A stretch of DNA of 64,000 nt from Brevibacillus porteri. Lineage in GTDB: Bacteria; Bacillota; Bacilli; Brevibacillales; Brevibacillaceae. The notes below the pieces were generated by a model that had not been told where the DNA came from, made no database searches, and saw nothing but the letters and a program-made list of their open reading frames with translations. The stretch spans positions 1-64,000 of the forward strand of contig NZ_PXZO01000019.1 of assembly GCF_003013475.1 (NCBI RefSeq). The letters run 5' to 3'. A program made the position numbers and the translations under genes. Shown here piece by piece: positions 8,405-16,201 of this stretch (the stretch's first letter is position 1; every line of letters starts with the position of its first letter).

Positions 8405-9360
8405 ATGGCAGTCAGAGGTTCCCTCCCACTTAGTACAGCTACGATGTTAGCAGCAGCCAGCCTCGCCATCTCTGCCCTCGTTTGCACAGTCGCACTACCG
8501 ATATGTGGCAATGCGACTACATTTGGCAGTTGCAAGAGCGGGTTATCCATCGGGACAGGCTCGACCGCAAAAACGTCCAGGCCTGCCGCCCATATTTTTT
8601 TGTCTACCAACGCTTGATACAATGCGGACTCATCGACTGTCCCACCACGAGAAGCATTGATAAACACAGCGGTTTCTTTCATGAGCGAAAATTGTTTTTC
8701 CCCCATTAACATGCGTGTGTCCTCTGTCAGCGGTGTAAGCAGAACGACGTAATCGGACTCTTGCAGAAGCTCCGCCAAATCAGCATACCGTGCTCCTGTC
8801 TCTTGCTCAGCCTGCGGTTTGCGATTCCGGTTGTGATACAAGATCCGCATGCCAAATCCTTTGGCGCGTCTCGCCACAGCTTCCCCAATTCGTCCCATCC
8901 CAATAATCCCCAGAGTCGAACCATATATATTTTGTCCAGCCATGAGGGTCGGACTCCACGATGTCCATTCCCCCTGCAATAAAAATCGATTGGCTTCCGT
9001 CAATCGGCGGCCTGTTGCCATCAATAAAGCGAAAGCCAAATCGGCTGTAGACTCTGTTAGCACATCAGGCGTGTTGGTTACGATGACCTCGTGTCGTCTG
9101 CACGCTTCCCAATCAATATTGTCGTAACCGACCGCCATGTTCGCCACGATTCGGAGTCGTTTTGTACGCGCCAAAAATTCCTCATCCACGCGTTCTGTCA
9201 GCATGGTCAAGACGGCATCTACATGTTCAATCTTTTCCAGCAACAACTCACGCGGGATCGGTGTATTTTTTGTCCATTGCTCGACCTCGGCTACTCTTTC
9301 AAGCATCGCGATCACTTCAGGATTGAGTTTCCTCGTAACGAAAACTTGTTGCTTGATCAT
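8401..9360 (-). CDS. D-2-hydroxyacid dehydrogenase (glyoxylate/hydroxypyruvate reductase-like)
   Basis: A 319-residue NAD(P)-dependent dehydrogenase. The Rossmann motif GIIGMGRIGEAVARR is followed by the catalytic Arg in NASRGGTVDE, the Glu in the next segment and the His in LPHIGSAT. The profile fits reduction of glyoxylate or hydroxypyruvate. The start at 9360 has GGAGG seven bases upstream; the frame extends 19 codons further. Its 5' end overlaps the 3' end of yutH by 44 bases, so it is probably co-transcribed with that gene. Confidence 0.88.
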   Translation of the reverse strand: MIKQQVFVTRKLNPEVIAMLERVAEVEQWTKNTPIPRELLLEKIEHVDAVLTMLTERVDEEFLARTKRLRIVANMAVGYDNIDWEACRRHEVIVTNTPDVLTESTADLAFALLMATGRRLTEANRFLLQGEWTSWSPTLMAGQNIYGSTLGIIGMGRIGEAVARRAKGFGMRILYHNRNRKPQAEQETGARYADLAELLQESDYVVLLTPLTEDTRMLMGEKQFSLMKETAVFINASRGGTVDESALYQALVDKKIWAAGLDVFAVEPVPMDNPLLQLPNVVALPHIGSATVQTRAEMARLAAANIVAVLSGREPLTAI

Positions 9361-10402
9361 CTTTTTTCCTCCACAACCAGTCAATTTGTGGAATGGATAC
9401 GTCATAACGCTGTGCAATGAATAGGGGGTACTTTCGAAGTCCGTCTTCCATTTTGGTTAGCTCGTCTTCCAACTGCGTTTGCCATGCTTCGATGTTGACT
9501 TCCTGGCGCTCTTCTACTGGCAACTCCATATAGGTCTCCACGAGCCTCAAGAACCTGCCTGGGTAGAGCATGAGCGCATAAATCACGGCATATTCAGCTG
9601 GCTGTAGCGCAGAGACGCTGTTGTAGCCGTCGAGAAAGCTGGTCACAGCCTCTTCATTCCAGCCGTTTCGCTTTGTCTCGGCTTTGATCCACTGCCCCAC
9701 ATCACGAGTACGCATATCAAGAACCCAGTTCCATTCACCTGCCATTAGACGTACATCCTTCTCTTTCCATAGCATATACCCTTGATCAAAATTTTGGTAG
9801 GCTACTTTCCCGAGACTAGCTGTTTCCTTCACAACTTTATCGTATCCAGCATCCAACAAATATTGAACGGACAATTCACCAAGCTGAGTAATGTAGGTGA
9901 AGCAGGTCAACAAATATTCATCCATTGGCGCGAGCTCTACATTATCCTCATCCATCTCATCCCGGTACTCATTAAAATTCCGTAGCTTTTTGCGCCACAT
10001 ACTCGGCCAGTTGCCAAGAGAGCTATAAGGGATAAACATCTTGTCAGATGAAAAATCACTCGTGGCTAGATGGAACTGTGCGAGTGATTGGCCGCTGGCA
10101 TAAAATGGATTGTCAGGAACCGCCTCCCGCACGCCTCTGTATAAATAGTAAAGCTGCTCATCATCAACGATGTGAGCCTGCCCGCTTGTTGTATTCACCA
10201 GCTTTAACAAGCGAATGTTTTGCTGTTGACTCAAATGATTTTTTACTTTTTCAATAAACTTGCTTTTGTATTTATATCCGGCTGGCGCCTCGAACATGTA
10301 GTAAAGGCCTCGATCCGTTTCCAGTACCTTGCTTGCACCCGTCGTGCGATATCCCTGGAGTTCAAAACCGTACTTCTCCTGAAGAAGCTCTTTTTCTTCC
10401 AT
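9317..10402 (-). CDS. yutH: YutH-like spore coat-associated protein
   Basis: About 361 residues with the layout of the CotS/YutH group, a kinase-like fold (aminoglycoside phosphotransferase type). Visible features are a ligand-binding stretch (YYMFEAPAGYKYKS), LAGEWNWVLDMRTRDVGQW as a degenerate catalytic or metal region, and a helical C-terminal half. These proteins associate with the spore coat; kinase activity is unproven and the catalytic HxD motif is not obvious. The position before yutG and yutF matches Bacillus. The ATG at 10402 has AAGGAGG 12 bases upstream, slightly long. Confidence 0.75.
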   Translation of the reverse strand: MEEKELLQEKYGFELQGYRTTGASKVLETDRGLYYMFEAPAGYKYKSKFIEKVKNHLSQQQNIRLLKLVNTTSGQAHIVDDEQLYYLYRGVREAVPDNPFYASGQSLAQFHLATSDFSSDKMFIPYSSLGNWPSMWRKKLRNFNEYRDEMDEDNVELAPMDEYLLTCFTYITQLGELSVQYLLDAGYDKVVKETASLGKVAYQNFDQGYMLWKEKDVRLMAGEWNWVLDMRTRDVGQWIKAETKRNGWNEEAVTSFLDGYNSVSALQPAEYAVIYALMLYPGRFLRLVETYMELPVEERQEVNIEAWQTQLEDELTKMEDGLRKYPLFIAQRYDVSIPQIDWLWRKKDDQATSFRYEETQS

Positions 10403-10501
10403 ACAGTCGTTCACCCTCCTTGCATACTGCTCTTCTGGCATTGTATGTCGTTAGATCGGGATAGGTGCCTATCTGTATGCAGATACTAGATACATTCATG
10501 C

Positions 10502-10535
10502 CGACTTTCTGGGTGCTGAAAAGTCGACTTATTGA
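10502..10535 (+). repeat. Partial copy of the yutE-flanking repeat
   Basis: This 34-base stretch matches about 30 positions of the right end of the repeat at 15047-15150 (shared GGTGCTGAAAAG and CGACTT). It also folds on itself (CGACTTT with AAAGTCG). It lies just upstream of the yutG ribosome site. It may be a truncated relative of the element, or chance. Confidence 0.4.
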
Positions 10536-10566
10536 ACACGCACGTGAAAAAGGAGGAACCTCAAGC

Positions 10567-11082
10567 ATGAGTGAGCATCCACTAAATAGTGAGAGTTGTC
10601 TGGACTTCGTTATTGAGCTTTTGGAAAAACGAGGAGTCAGTATGAACGACATTGCTGAAATTGTCATGTTCCTACAGTCAAAATATATCCCGGACATCAC
10701 CTTGGACATGTGTCTGGACAGTGTTACTGCCGTCTTGAAAAAACGTGAGGTCCAAAACGCGTTGCTGACTGGGGTTCAACTCGACATCCTCGCAGAACAA
10801 AAGCAGCTGCTGCCTCCGCTCCAGGCGATTATTGAATCAGACGAGCCTCTCTATGGCATAGACGAGGTACTCGCCCTCGCCATCGTCAACCTGTACGGGA
10901 GCATCGGATTCACCAACTTCGGTTATGTAGACAAGCTGAAGCACGGCAAACTCGCCGACCTCAACGACAAGCGTTTTGGTGTCCATACTTTTTTGGACGA
11001 TCTCGTCGGTGCGGTCGCAGCAGCCGCCTCCAGCCGTATTGCCCACCGCCAGAAGCAGCAGGAAGAATGCGCAGAATCATAG
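10567..11082 (+). CDS. yutG: YutG family, phosphatidylglycerophosphatase A-like protein
   Basis: A 171-residue PgpA-family protein. The C-terminal part has acidic motifs in DEVLALAIVNLYGSIG and FLDDLVGAVAAA, the two regions expected to bind metal and phosphate in PgpA. PgpA enzymes dephosphorylate phosphatidylglycerophosphate; whether YutG does so is not established. AAAGGAGG lies 10 bases before the ATG. The gene converges on yutF, and the two stop codons overlap by six bases. Confidence 0.82.
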   Translation: MSEHPLNSESCLDFVIELLEKRGVSMNDIAEIVMFLQSKYIPDITLDMCLDSVTAVLKKREVQNALLTGVQLDILAEQKQLLPPLQAIIESDEPLYGIDEVLALAIVNLYGSIGFTNFGYVDKLKHGKLADLNDKRFGVHTFLDDLVGAVAAAASSRIAHRQKQQEECAES

Positions 11083-11856
11083 GTAGATTCGTCGCTGCCA
11101 TTCAGGCAAATCTTCGGCAATATGGGTAGGCGCAGCATGATGCTTGTCTGCTTCTTCGCGGGTGGAATAGCCTGTCAAAACGAGCAAGCTGTCCAAGCCG
11201 CTGTTGGCACCTGCCTCAATGTCCGTATATAAATTGTCCCCGACGATCAGCGTGTCAGCCGCAGCAGTACCAAGCTGATCCAGAGCATATCGGACGATGA
11301 TGGACTCTGGTTTGCCAATCACGATTGGTTTGGTCGCAGACGCAACGGAGACGGCTGCCACCAGTGAACCATTGCCTGGGAACAGTCCGGCATCCGTCGG
11401 CAGGGCTGCATCTGCATTTGTAGCGATAAAGGTTGCTCCTGCACGGATAGCGCGTGCGGCGATCGCCAGCTTTTCATACGTAAAAGCACGATCAATCCCA
11501 ACAATGACATAAGCCGGATCTTCTTCTGTAATCACATAACCTGCATCCGTCAGCTGATCATGCAAGCCCGCCTCTCCAATCACGTAGACGCGTGTACCCG
11601 CTGGTGCTTGCTCTCGTAAATAAGTAGCGGTCGCCATGCTCGTGGTATATACGTCCCGAGCCTCTGCCTCTATGCCCATTGTCACCAGTCGTTCCGCCAC
11701 GTGCTTTGCAGAGGCTGAAGAATTGTTGGTCAGGAACAAATACGGAATCTGATGAGTTTTTAAGTGGGTGATGAATGCTGCGGCTCCCGGAATCGCTTCT
11801 TTTCCCCGATAAATCGTTCCATCCAGATCAAGTAAATAGCCTTTATATGGTTTCAC
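11077..11856 (-). CDS. yutF: HAD-superfamily phosphatase YutF (NagD/TIGR01457 type)
   Basis: A 259-residue HAD phosphatase. Motif I is LLDLDGTIYRG at the N terminus, motif II LTNNSS, motif III a Lys in IGKPES, and motif IV GDNLYTDIEAG. The length matches the B. subtilis protein. Substrates are small phosphate esters. The start is a GTG at 11856 with GGGAG ten bases upstream; the frame extends 40 codons further into sequence with no family similarity. Confidence 0.88.
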   Translation of the reverse strand: MKPYKGYLLDLDGTIYRGKEAIPGAAAFITHLKTHQIPYLFLTNNSSASAKHVAERLVTMGIEAEARDVYTTSMATATYLREQAPAGTRVYVIGEAGLHDQLTDAGYVITEEDPAYVIVGIDRAFTYEKLAIAARAIRAGATFIATNADAALPTDAGLFPGNGSLVAAVSVASATKPIVIGKPESIIVRYALDQLGTAAADTLIVGDNLYTDIEAGANSGLDSLLVLTGYSTREEADKHHAAPTHIAEDLPEWQRRIYL

Positions 11857-11940
11857 GTTGTTCCATCTCCCATCTGTTTCGTAAGCCGGTTGTACAAGCT
11901 CTCCCCTCTTAGTGTAAACCTTCATCCTTTCTATCGCAAA

Positions 11941-11967
11941 AAAAGAGGACCCGATCGGCCCTCTTTT
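11941..11967 (-). terminator. Terminator of the secreted phosphoesterase gene
   Basis: AAAAGAGG (11941-11948) pairs with CCTCTTTT (11960-11967). On the minus strand the stem is followed by seven T. It lies 25 bases past the stop at 11992. Confidence 0.8.
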
Positions 11968-11991
11968 AACGAACAATGCACGGAAGTCCCA

Positions 11992-13221
11992 TTATTTCTT
12001 GAATTTAACCATGATTGGCTTGCCGTCTTCTAGGTTCATTTCCCCTTTATGACGGACATACACGGTCTGGTTTCCTGGAAATGTCGGTGGATTTTCGGGA
12101 TCAAAATCCCGCCAGTTTTTTTGCTTGCCAACTGCGTACTCCATGTATGGCGTCGCGTTGACAAGCACATTATTATCATCATCTGCCTGTACATCCGGCG
12201 GCAACTGCTCGATTTTTCCATTATGGATGCCTAGCTTCTTAATGACTTTGTCGTGTTGGTAGTCATACGCTTGGATGACGACATCATTACCGTACACTTG
12301 CAAGCGTAGTCCTTGCTTGAAAGCCCCTCCATCCGGCGCGACTTTTTCGCCGCCGTCTGGACCAGCTGACATCCATCCCGTTTCAATCCCGCCCGTGTTT
12401 ACGACGGTAAAACCGCGTTTGTCTCCGCCTTTGACTTTCTTTTTGCCTGCCCAGTCCGGTAGGTTCAGATCCCAATGGGTGTGACTCGTGAAGAAAACGA
12501 CTTGCGGATAGTCTTTCAAGATGTCAAGGAGCTTGTCCACCTTCAGGTAATCGTTCATGTATGGATTTTGTTTGGAGCCGGAGACACTGTCTGGAAGCAC
12601 ATGGTGAGAGAATACGAAAATGGGTTTGTTTTCGTCCTGCTTGCTGTAATGCTTCAGATTTTCTTTCAGCCAATCCAGTTGCTCGACGCTCATGTATACT
12701 TCATCCCACAATTTTGGATCGTGGTATTTCATGTATTTTTCTGTGCCGAGGAAGAGAAAGGGATATCCATTGATTTCTTTTTGGTGATAGACTTTGTCTT
12801 CTCCGCTGAATTCGTAGAAGTTATCGAACAACTCTTCTTCCGTTGTGCCGTTTGGCCAGCTACTTTGTGCAAGCGTTTGGGGATTCTTCCATTTCGGCAC
12901 ATAAAACTCATGATTACCGATGCTGTACCACACGTTTTCAGGGTGAGGATTTTTATCGAGTACATCTTGAACGGCTTGATATTCAAAATCATAGCCGCGA
13001 GGAGTAATATCACCGTTAATGATCAGCGCTTCGGACTTTGAATTTTCCTCATTAATGTCTTGCAAAACGTGATCAAAATCTCGGAGGTCTCCTTGGATGT
13101 CACTGATCACGTCAAATGTCATCGTCACCTTTTTCTCTTTTGCATGAGCGGAATCATCGACTGGAAGGATTCCACCCAACAAGATGGCAGAAGCAGCTAT
13201 ACTTGATACCATTTTTTTCAT
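11992..13221 (-). CDS. Secreted calcineurin-like metallophosphoesterase
   Basis: A 409-residue exported phosphoesterase. The signal peptide ends at DDSAHA. The metallophosphoesterase signature is complete: DVISDIQGD, NGDITPRG, GNHEFY, FSHHV and SHTHWD. Residues after about 290 form a beta-rich C-terminal part with no recognised family. It likely hydrolyses extracellular phosphate esters or nucleotides. It is a single gene with its own terminator, and its promoter region carries a Pho-box-like array, which would fit induction by phosphate starvation. Confidence 0.87.
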   Translation of the reverse strand: MKKMVSSIAASAILLGGILPVDDSAHAKEKKVTMTFDVISDIQGDLRDFDHVLQDINEENSKSEALIINGDITPRGYDFEYQAVQDVLDKNPHPENVWYSIGNHEFYVPKWKNPQTLAQSSWPNGTTEEELFDNFYEFSGEDKVYHQKEINGYPFLFLGTEKYMKYHDPKLWDEVYMSVEQLDWLKENLKHYSKQDENKPIFVFSHHVLPDSVSGSKQNPYMNDYLKVDKLLDILKDYPQVVFFTSHTHWDLNLPDWAGKKKVKGGDKRGFTVVNTGGIETGWMSAGPDGGEKVAPDGGAFKQGLRLQVYGNDVVIQAYDYQHDKVIKKLGIHNGKIEQLPPDVQADDDNNVLVNATPYMEYAVGKQKNWRDFDPENPPTFPGNQTVYVRHKGEMNLEDGKPIMVKFKK

Positions 13222-13338
13222 TACGGATCACTCCTCATCTGTTTTCGTCACGACACCCACCCGAATAAGCAATATTATCCTGATATCATTCCGCCTTTCT
13301 GTTGTTTTCCCTGTGTTTTATTGTTTTTTACACCATAA

Positions 13339-13381
13339 ATAGTAGATGTCCAACATAAAGAAAACGTTAAAACAACATTAA
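13339..13381 (-). promoter_or_regulatory. Pho-box-like triple repeat and -10 of the phosphoesterase gene
   Basis: On the minus strand TTAATG, TTAACG and TTTATG occur at 13381-13376, 13370-13365 and 13359-13354, spaced exactly 11 bases apart. PhoP of Bacillus binds TT(A/T/C)ACA-type repeats with 5-base gaps. A possible -10, TACTAT, follows at 13344-13339. PhoP binding here is inferred from spacing and from the downstream gene. Confidence 0.5.
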
Positions 13382-13434
13382 GATTGCGAGAATGGAGCAA
13401 AAGGGTACTTAATACCTGCCTGTTTACAGAAAAA

Positions 13435-13515
13435 AGGCACAGGACCCTAACCGAATCCTGTGCCGGGGAAATCTTGTAAACAAAAGAAAAAAATCCACCC
13501 GATTTGAGTGGACTT
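13435..13515 (-). terminator. Two tandem terminators after the SufR-like gene
   Basis: The first stem pairs TCCAC (13494-13498) with GTGGA (13508-13512) and is followed by seven T on the minus strand. The second pairs GGCACAGGA (13436-13444) with TCCTGTGCC (13456-13464) and is followed by six T. Both lie in the roughly 300-base gap between the regulator gene and the phosphoesterase gene. Confidence 0.75.
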
Positions 13516-13528
13516 TCGTTATAGCTCG

Positions 13529-14158
13529 TTATTTCGCTTCCTTGATGTGGAACACGCATTTGTCTCCGCCTTTTGCCATGCACGTGGTTTGCTCGACATT
13601 GGCATTCAAGACCCGACGGAACAACGAGAGCTCACAGCTACACGCTTGGTTGAATTCACGAGCTACTTGCGAGATTGGGCAATTGAACTCCTGAATCCGA
13701 TAGCCGTCTCCATTTTCGTCCTTTTCCCATTCCACCATGTAGCCTTTATCGTTTTGCAGCTCGGCTAGCTTGGCTACACGCTTTTCCAAGTCACCTTGCA
13801 TGTGGGAGCGATAAGTCTCCTCCAAGCGATTCTCGCGGCGTCTAAATAGCATTTCTATTTTGGACAAACCATCGATTTCCTTTATGTCTTGTAAAAAATC
13901 TAATGTCAAATGAGAATAATTGCGCGGGAACAGTTCATCTGCTTCCTGCGACAATGAATAAACATTCGTTGGGCGTCCCATCGCTTGGCGAACAAGCGTA
14001 GACTTGATCAAATTATCTCTCTCCAGGGTGTTCAAATGACGTCGAACCGCCATTTCAGTAATCCCTAGATCGACGGCCATGTCGCTGACAGGGAGTGAAC
14101 CTTTGACCTTGAGCATGTGCAGGATTTGATCACGAGTGGACGTTCCTTCGTTTGTCAT
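13529..14158 (-). CDS. SufR-like Fe-S cluster-sensing transcription regulator
   Basis: A 209-residue regulator with an N-terminal winged helix (ILHMLKVKGSLPVSDMA, then TEMAVRRHLNTLE). The C-terminal part matches the SufR layout: CPISQVAREF, then Cys after X12, then Glu/Phe-rich sequence and GGDKCVFHI. SufR proteins bind an Fe-S cluster and repress Fe-S assembly genes. Five C-terminal cysteines are present, more than the SufR set. I chose the ATG at 14158, 11 bases after AAAGGA. No suf genes lie in this window. Confidence 0.7.
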   Translation of the reverse strand: MTNEGTSTRDQILHMLKVKGSLPVSDMAVDLGITEMAVRRHLNTLERDNLIKSTLVRQAMGRPTNVYSLSQEADELFPRNYSHLTLDFLQDIKEIDGLSKIEMLFRRRENRLEETYRSHMQGDLEKRVAKLAELQNDKGYMVEWEKDENGDGYRIQEFNCPISQVAREFNQACSCELSLFRRVLNANVEQTTCMAKGGDKCVFHIKEAK

Positions 14159-14181
14159 ACGTATCACCGTCCTTTCTCCCT

Positions 14182-14250
14182 ATTGTAGTGGATGTAGACG
14201 TTTTAGTAAACAAACGAAAGTCTTTTGTATAAAATATCCGCTACTACAAT
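14182..14250. promoter_or_regulatory. Leader/operator region of the SufR-like gene
   Basis: An 8-base inverted pair, ATTGTAGT (14182-14189) and ACTACAAT (14243-14250), brackets the presumed promoter of the regulator gene. It could be a pair of half operators for autoregulation, or a leader hairpin. No experimental operator is known to me for this protein. Confidence 0.3.
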
Positions 14251-14260
14251 TTAAATTTGT

Positions 14261-14427
14261 GTTTAAAAAGTTGGCTTTTCAGCACCAAGAAAGTGGAGAG
14301 AACCTGTAGAAGGAGGAGCGGAGTGTAGGGGACCTACATGAGCACCGGACTTCAAAGGTGAACGCCACTTTCGATGTCGAATAACCTTTCAGAAATTACT
14401 TCGTGATCAAAAGACGACTTTTTAAAC
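14261..14427 (+). repeat. MITE-like repeat element, copy 1
   Basis: A 167-base element with imperfect terminal inverted repeats: GTTTAAAAAGTTGGCTTTT at the left and, read in reverse, GTTTAAAAAGTCGTCTTTT at the right (17 of 19 match). Its left half is nearly identical, in opposite orientation, to the element at 15047-15150. It contains no ORF. It fills most of the gap between the SufR-like gene and yutE. Confidence 0.75.
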
Positions 14428-14434
14428 TTCCTCT

Positions 14435-14869
14435 TTAAAACAGTTCTTTTTTCAAGAAGGCTCTCACCTGTGGCTCAAACTGACGAATGGCCCCGGCAGC
14501 TTCTTCTACCAGGCTGTACATCTCATTGACCGGCACACTTGTATAATCATTAACCAGGTGCTTGCGGAAATCAGTAACACTTGTCAGGATCAAAGCCTGT
14601 TCATCCGTGATGACTTGCTCATCCCGCAATATTTCCACGATGTCGCTGTAGCTTCCTGGATCGCGCATAATGAATCCGTCGATCAGCGCGTTTCCGACAT
14701 CCACTATTCCTTCGATAGACAAGTGCAGGGCTCGCTCCATCGCTGCAACAGCTACTTCATCTGCCAAAACCGCTTTGGCTCCTCGTTCGCTGAGCTTGTC
14801 CAACAGATCAAGCATACGAGACATATGTTCCAATACTTGGTCGATTCGTTTTGTATTCACGTCGTACAT
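14435..14869 (-). CDS. yutE: YutE, DUF86/HepT-like protein
   Basis: A 144-residue all-helical DUF86 protein, the fold of HepT ribonuclease toxins, at the position of yutE. The helix that carries the catalytic R-X(4-6)-H motif in HepT reads TDFRKHLVNDY, with Asn where HepT-like proteins usually have His before the Asp-Tyr; the only His is two residues after the Arg. No MNT nucleotidyltransferase antitoxin is adjacent, so this is not a recognisable toxin-antitoxin pair. AAGGAG lies 6 bases before the ATG at 14869, overlapping the stop of a small upstream ORF. Confidence 0.8.
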   Translation of the reverse strand: MYDVNTKRIDQVLEHMSRMLDLLDKLSERGAKAVLADEVAVAAMERALHLSIEGIVDVGNALIDGFIMRDPGSYSDIVEILRDEQVITDEQALILTSVTDFRKHLVNDYTSVPVNEMYSLVEEAAGAIRQFEPQVRAFLKKELF

Positions 14870-14879
14870 ATATTTCTCC

Positions 14880-14987
14880 TTACTTTCGCTTTTTTGATTT
14901 GCGTTTTGAGTAGTAAACGGTAAACACAAATGTTAGCACCAGGACGAGAAGCACCAATTCCCCTTCCTGCAAATAGGAATTGCTCAC
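14880..14987 (-). CDS. Small single-pass membrane protein upstream of yutE
   Basis: A 35-residue ORF starting with GTG. Residues 11-25 (LVLLVLVLTFVFTVY) form a membrane helix, followed by a strongly basic tail (SKRKSKKRK), giving an expected tail-in topology. An AGAGG site lies 8 bases before the GTG, and its TAA overlaps the yutE ribosome site, so the two would be coupled. A good promoter lies about 25 bases upstream. No function is known. Confidence 0.55.
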   Translation of the reverse strand: MSNSYLQEGELVLLVLVLTFVFTVYYSKRKSKKRK

Positions 14988-15011
14988 CGGTTTCACCTCT
15001 TTTCATCCCTC

Positions 15012-15039
15012 AGTATACCAAATTTGTACGACCTGTCAC
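15012..15039 (-). promoter_or_regulatory. SigA-type promoter for the small ORF and yutE
   Basis: The minus strand has GTGACA (15039-15034), a 16-base spacer and TATACT (15017-15012) preceded by TGG, an extended -10. It sits right beside repeat copy 2. Confidence 0.65.
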
Positions 15040-15046
15040 GAATCAC

Positions 15047-15150
15047 GTTCGTCTTTTGATCACGGGTGCTCATGTAGCTCCCCTACACTCCGGTCCTCCT
15101 TCTACAGGTTCTCGCCACTTTCTCGGTGCTGAAAAGACGACTTTTTGATC
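15047..15150 (-). repeat. MITE-like repeat element, copy 2
   Basis: About 104 bases, inverted relative to copy 1. Read on the minus strand it shares the ordered blocks TCTTTTCAGCACC, AACCTGTAGAAGGAGGA, CGGAGTGTAGGGGA, CTACATGAGCACC and CGTGATCAAAAGACGA with copy 1. It lacks about 55 bases that copy 1 has between the last two blocks, so it looks like an internal deletion form. It separates the yutE and glpX promoters. Confidence 0.75.
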
Positions 15151-15169
15151 GTTCACTTTATGTTACAAT
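15142..15169 (+). promoter_or_regulatory. Promoter of glpX
   Basis: TGTTACAAT (15161-15169) is an extended -10. A weak -35, TTTTTG, lies at 15142-15147 with a 16-base spacer. The -35 falls inside the end of the repeat element, so the element may supply part of this promoter. Confidence 0.55.
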
Positions 15170-15214
15170 GATGGGGTGAATTTTTGCCGGCAAGCATAAG
15201 GGGAGGAACACACT

Positions 15215-16189
15215 GTGGAACGTGAATTGGCTCTGGAAATTGTGCGGGTAACGGAAATGGCTGCACTCGCCTCTTCTCACTGGATGGGACGTGGGAAAAA
15301 GAATGAAGCAGATGGAGCAGCGACCAGCGCCATGCGCGCCATGTTTGATACGATTAACATGAGGGGTACCGTCGTCATTGGCGAAGGTGAACTGGATGAG
15401 GCCCCCATGCTCTATATCGGTGAAAAGCTCGGTAATCCGGAAGCAGGCGGGCCTGAGGTAGATGTGGCGGTTGATCCGCTAGAAGGAACGACGATTGTCG
15501 CCAAGGGTCACAACAATGCCATGTCTGTTATCGCCATCGGCGACCGTGGAACACTGTTGCATGCACCAGACATGTACATGATGAAAATGGCCGTCGGCAA
15601 ACGTGCTGCCGGACAAATCAACCTTTACGATCCCGTGGATAAAATGATAGAGGTTGTAGCAAAAGCAAACAACAAGCGCGTGCAAGATGTAACGGTCATT
15701 ATTCAGGAACGCGACCGCCACCAGGCGATTATTGACGCCATTCGTGAAAAGGGTGCGCGAGTGAAGCTTTTTGGAGATGGCGATGTAGGTGCTGCGATTG
15801 CTGCCTGTCTGCCGCATACAGGGATTGACCTGTTCTTGGGTATCGGTGGTGCGCCAGAGGGCGTGATCAGTGCCGCGGCGATCAAGTGCCTGGGTGGCGA
15901 CATGCAAGCCCAGCTCAAGCCGCAAAACGACATCGAGCGCGAACGCTGCATCAAAATGGGGCTCGACAATCCGGAGCAGCTCTTGACGCTGAACGATCTG
16001 GTCAAAGGGGACGACGCCATTTTTGCGGCAACAGGCGTCTCTGATGGAGAGCTGTTGCAAGGCGTGCGCTATCTCGGTGATGATATGGTGGAAACTCATT
16101 CGATCGTCATGCGTGCCCAAACCAAAACCATTCGCTTTGTCCGCGCTGTACACAATACCGAACACAAACCAAATCTTTTATGGAAGTAG
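15215..16189 (+). CDS. glpX: Class II fructose-1,6-bisphosphatase
   Basis: A 324-residue GlpX-family enzyme that removes the 1-phosphate of fructose 1,6-bisphosphate in gluconeogenesis. Family motifs include [25 protein letters not shown] with metal-binding acids, [11 protein letters not shown] and [14 protein letters not shown]. Length is typical. The start is a GTG eight bases after GGGGAGG. A small DUF3055-type gene follows after 12 bases on the same strand. Confidence 0.93.
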   Translation: MERELALEIVRVTEMAALASSHWMGRGKKNEADGAATSAMRAMFDTINMRGTVVIGEGELDEAPMLYIGEKLGNPEAGGPEVDVAVDPLEGTTIVAKGHNNAMSVIAIGDRGTLLHAPDMYMMKMAVGKRAAGQINLYDPVDKMIEVVAKANNKRVQDVTVIIQERDRHQAIIDAIREKGARVKLFGDGDVGAAIAACLPHTGIDLFLGIGGAPEGVISAAAIKCLGGDMQAQLKPQNDIERERCIKMGLDNPEQLLTLNDLVKGDDAIFAATGVSDGELLQGVRYLGDDMVETHSIVMRAQTKTIRFVRAVHNTEHKPNLLWK

Positions 16190-16201
16190 AGGGATACCTA
16201 T

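Noticed and set aside
12475-13041. A 188-codon plus-strand frame
   Set aside because: It is the complement of the secreted phosphoesterase gene, which has all metal-binding motifs.
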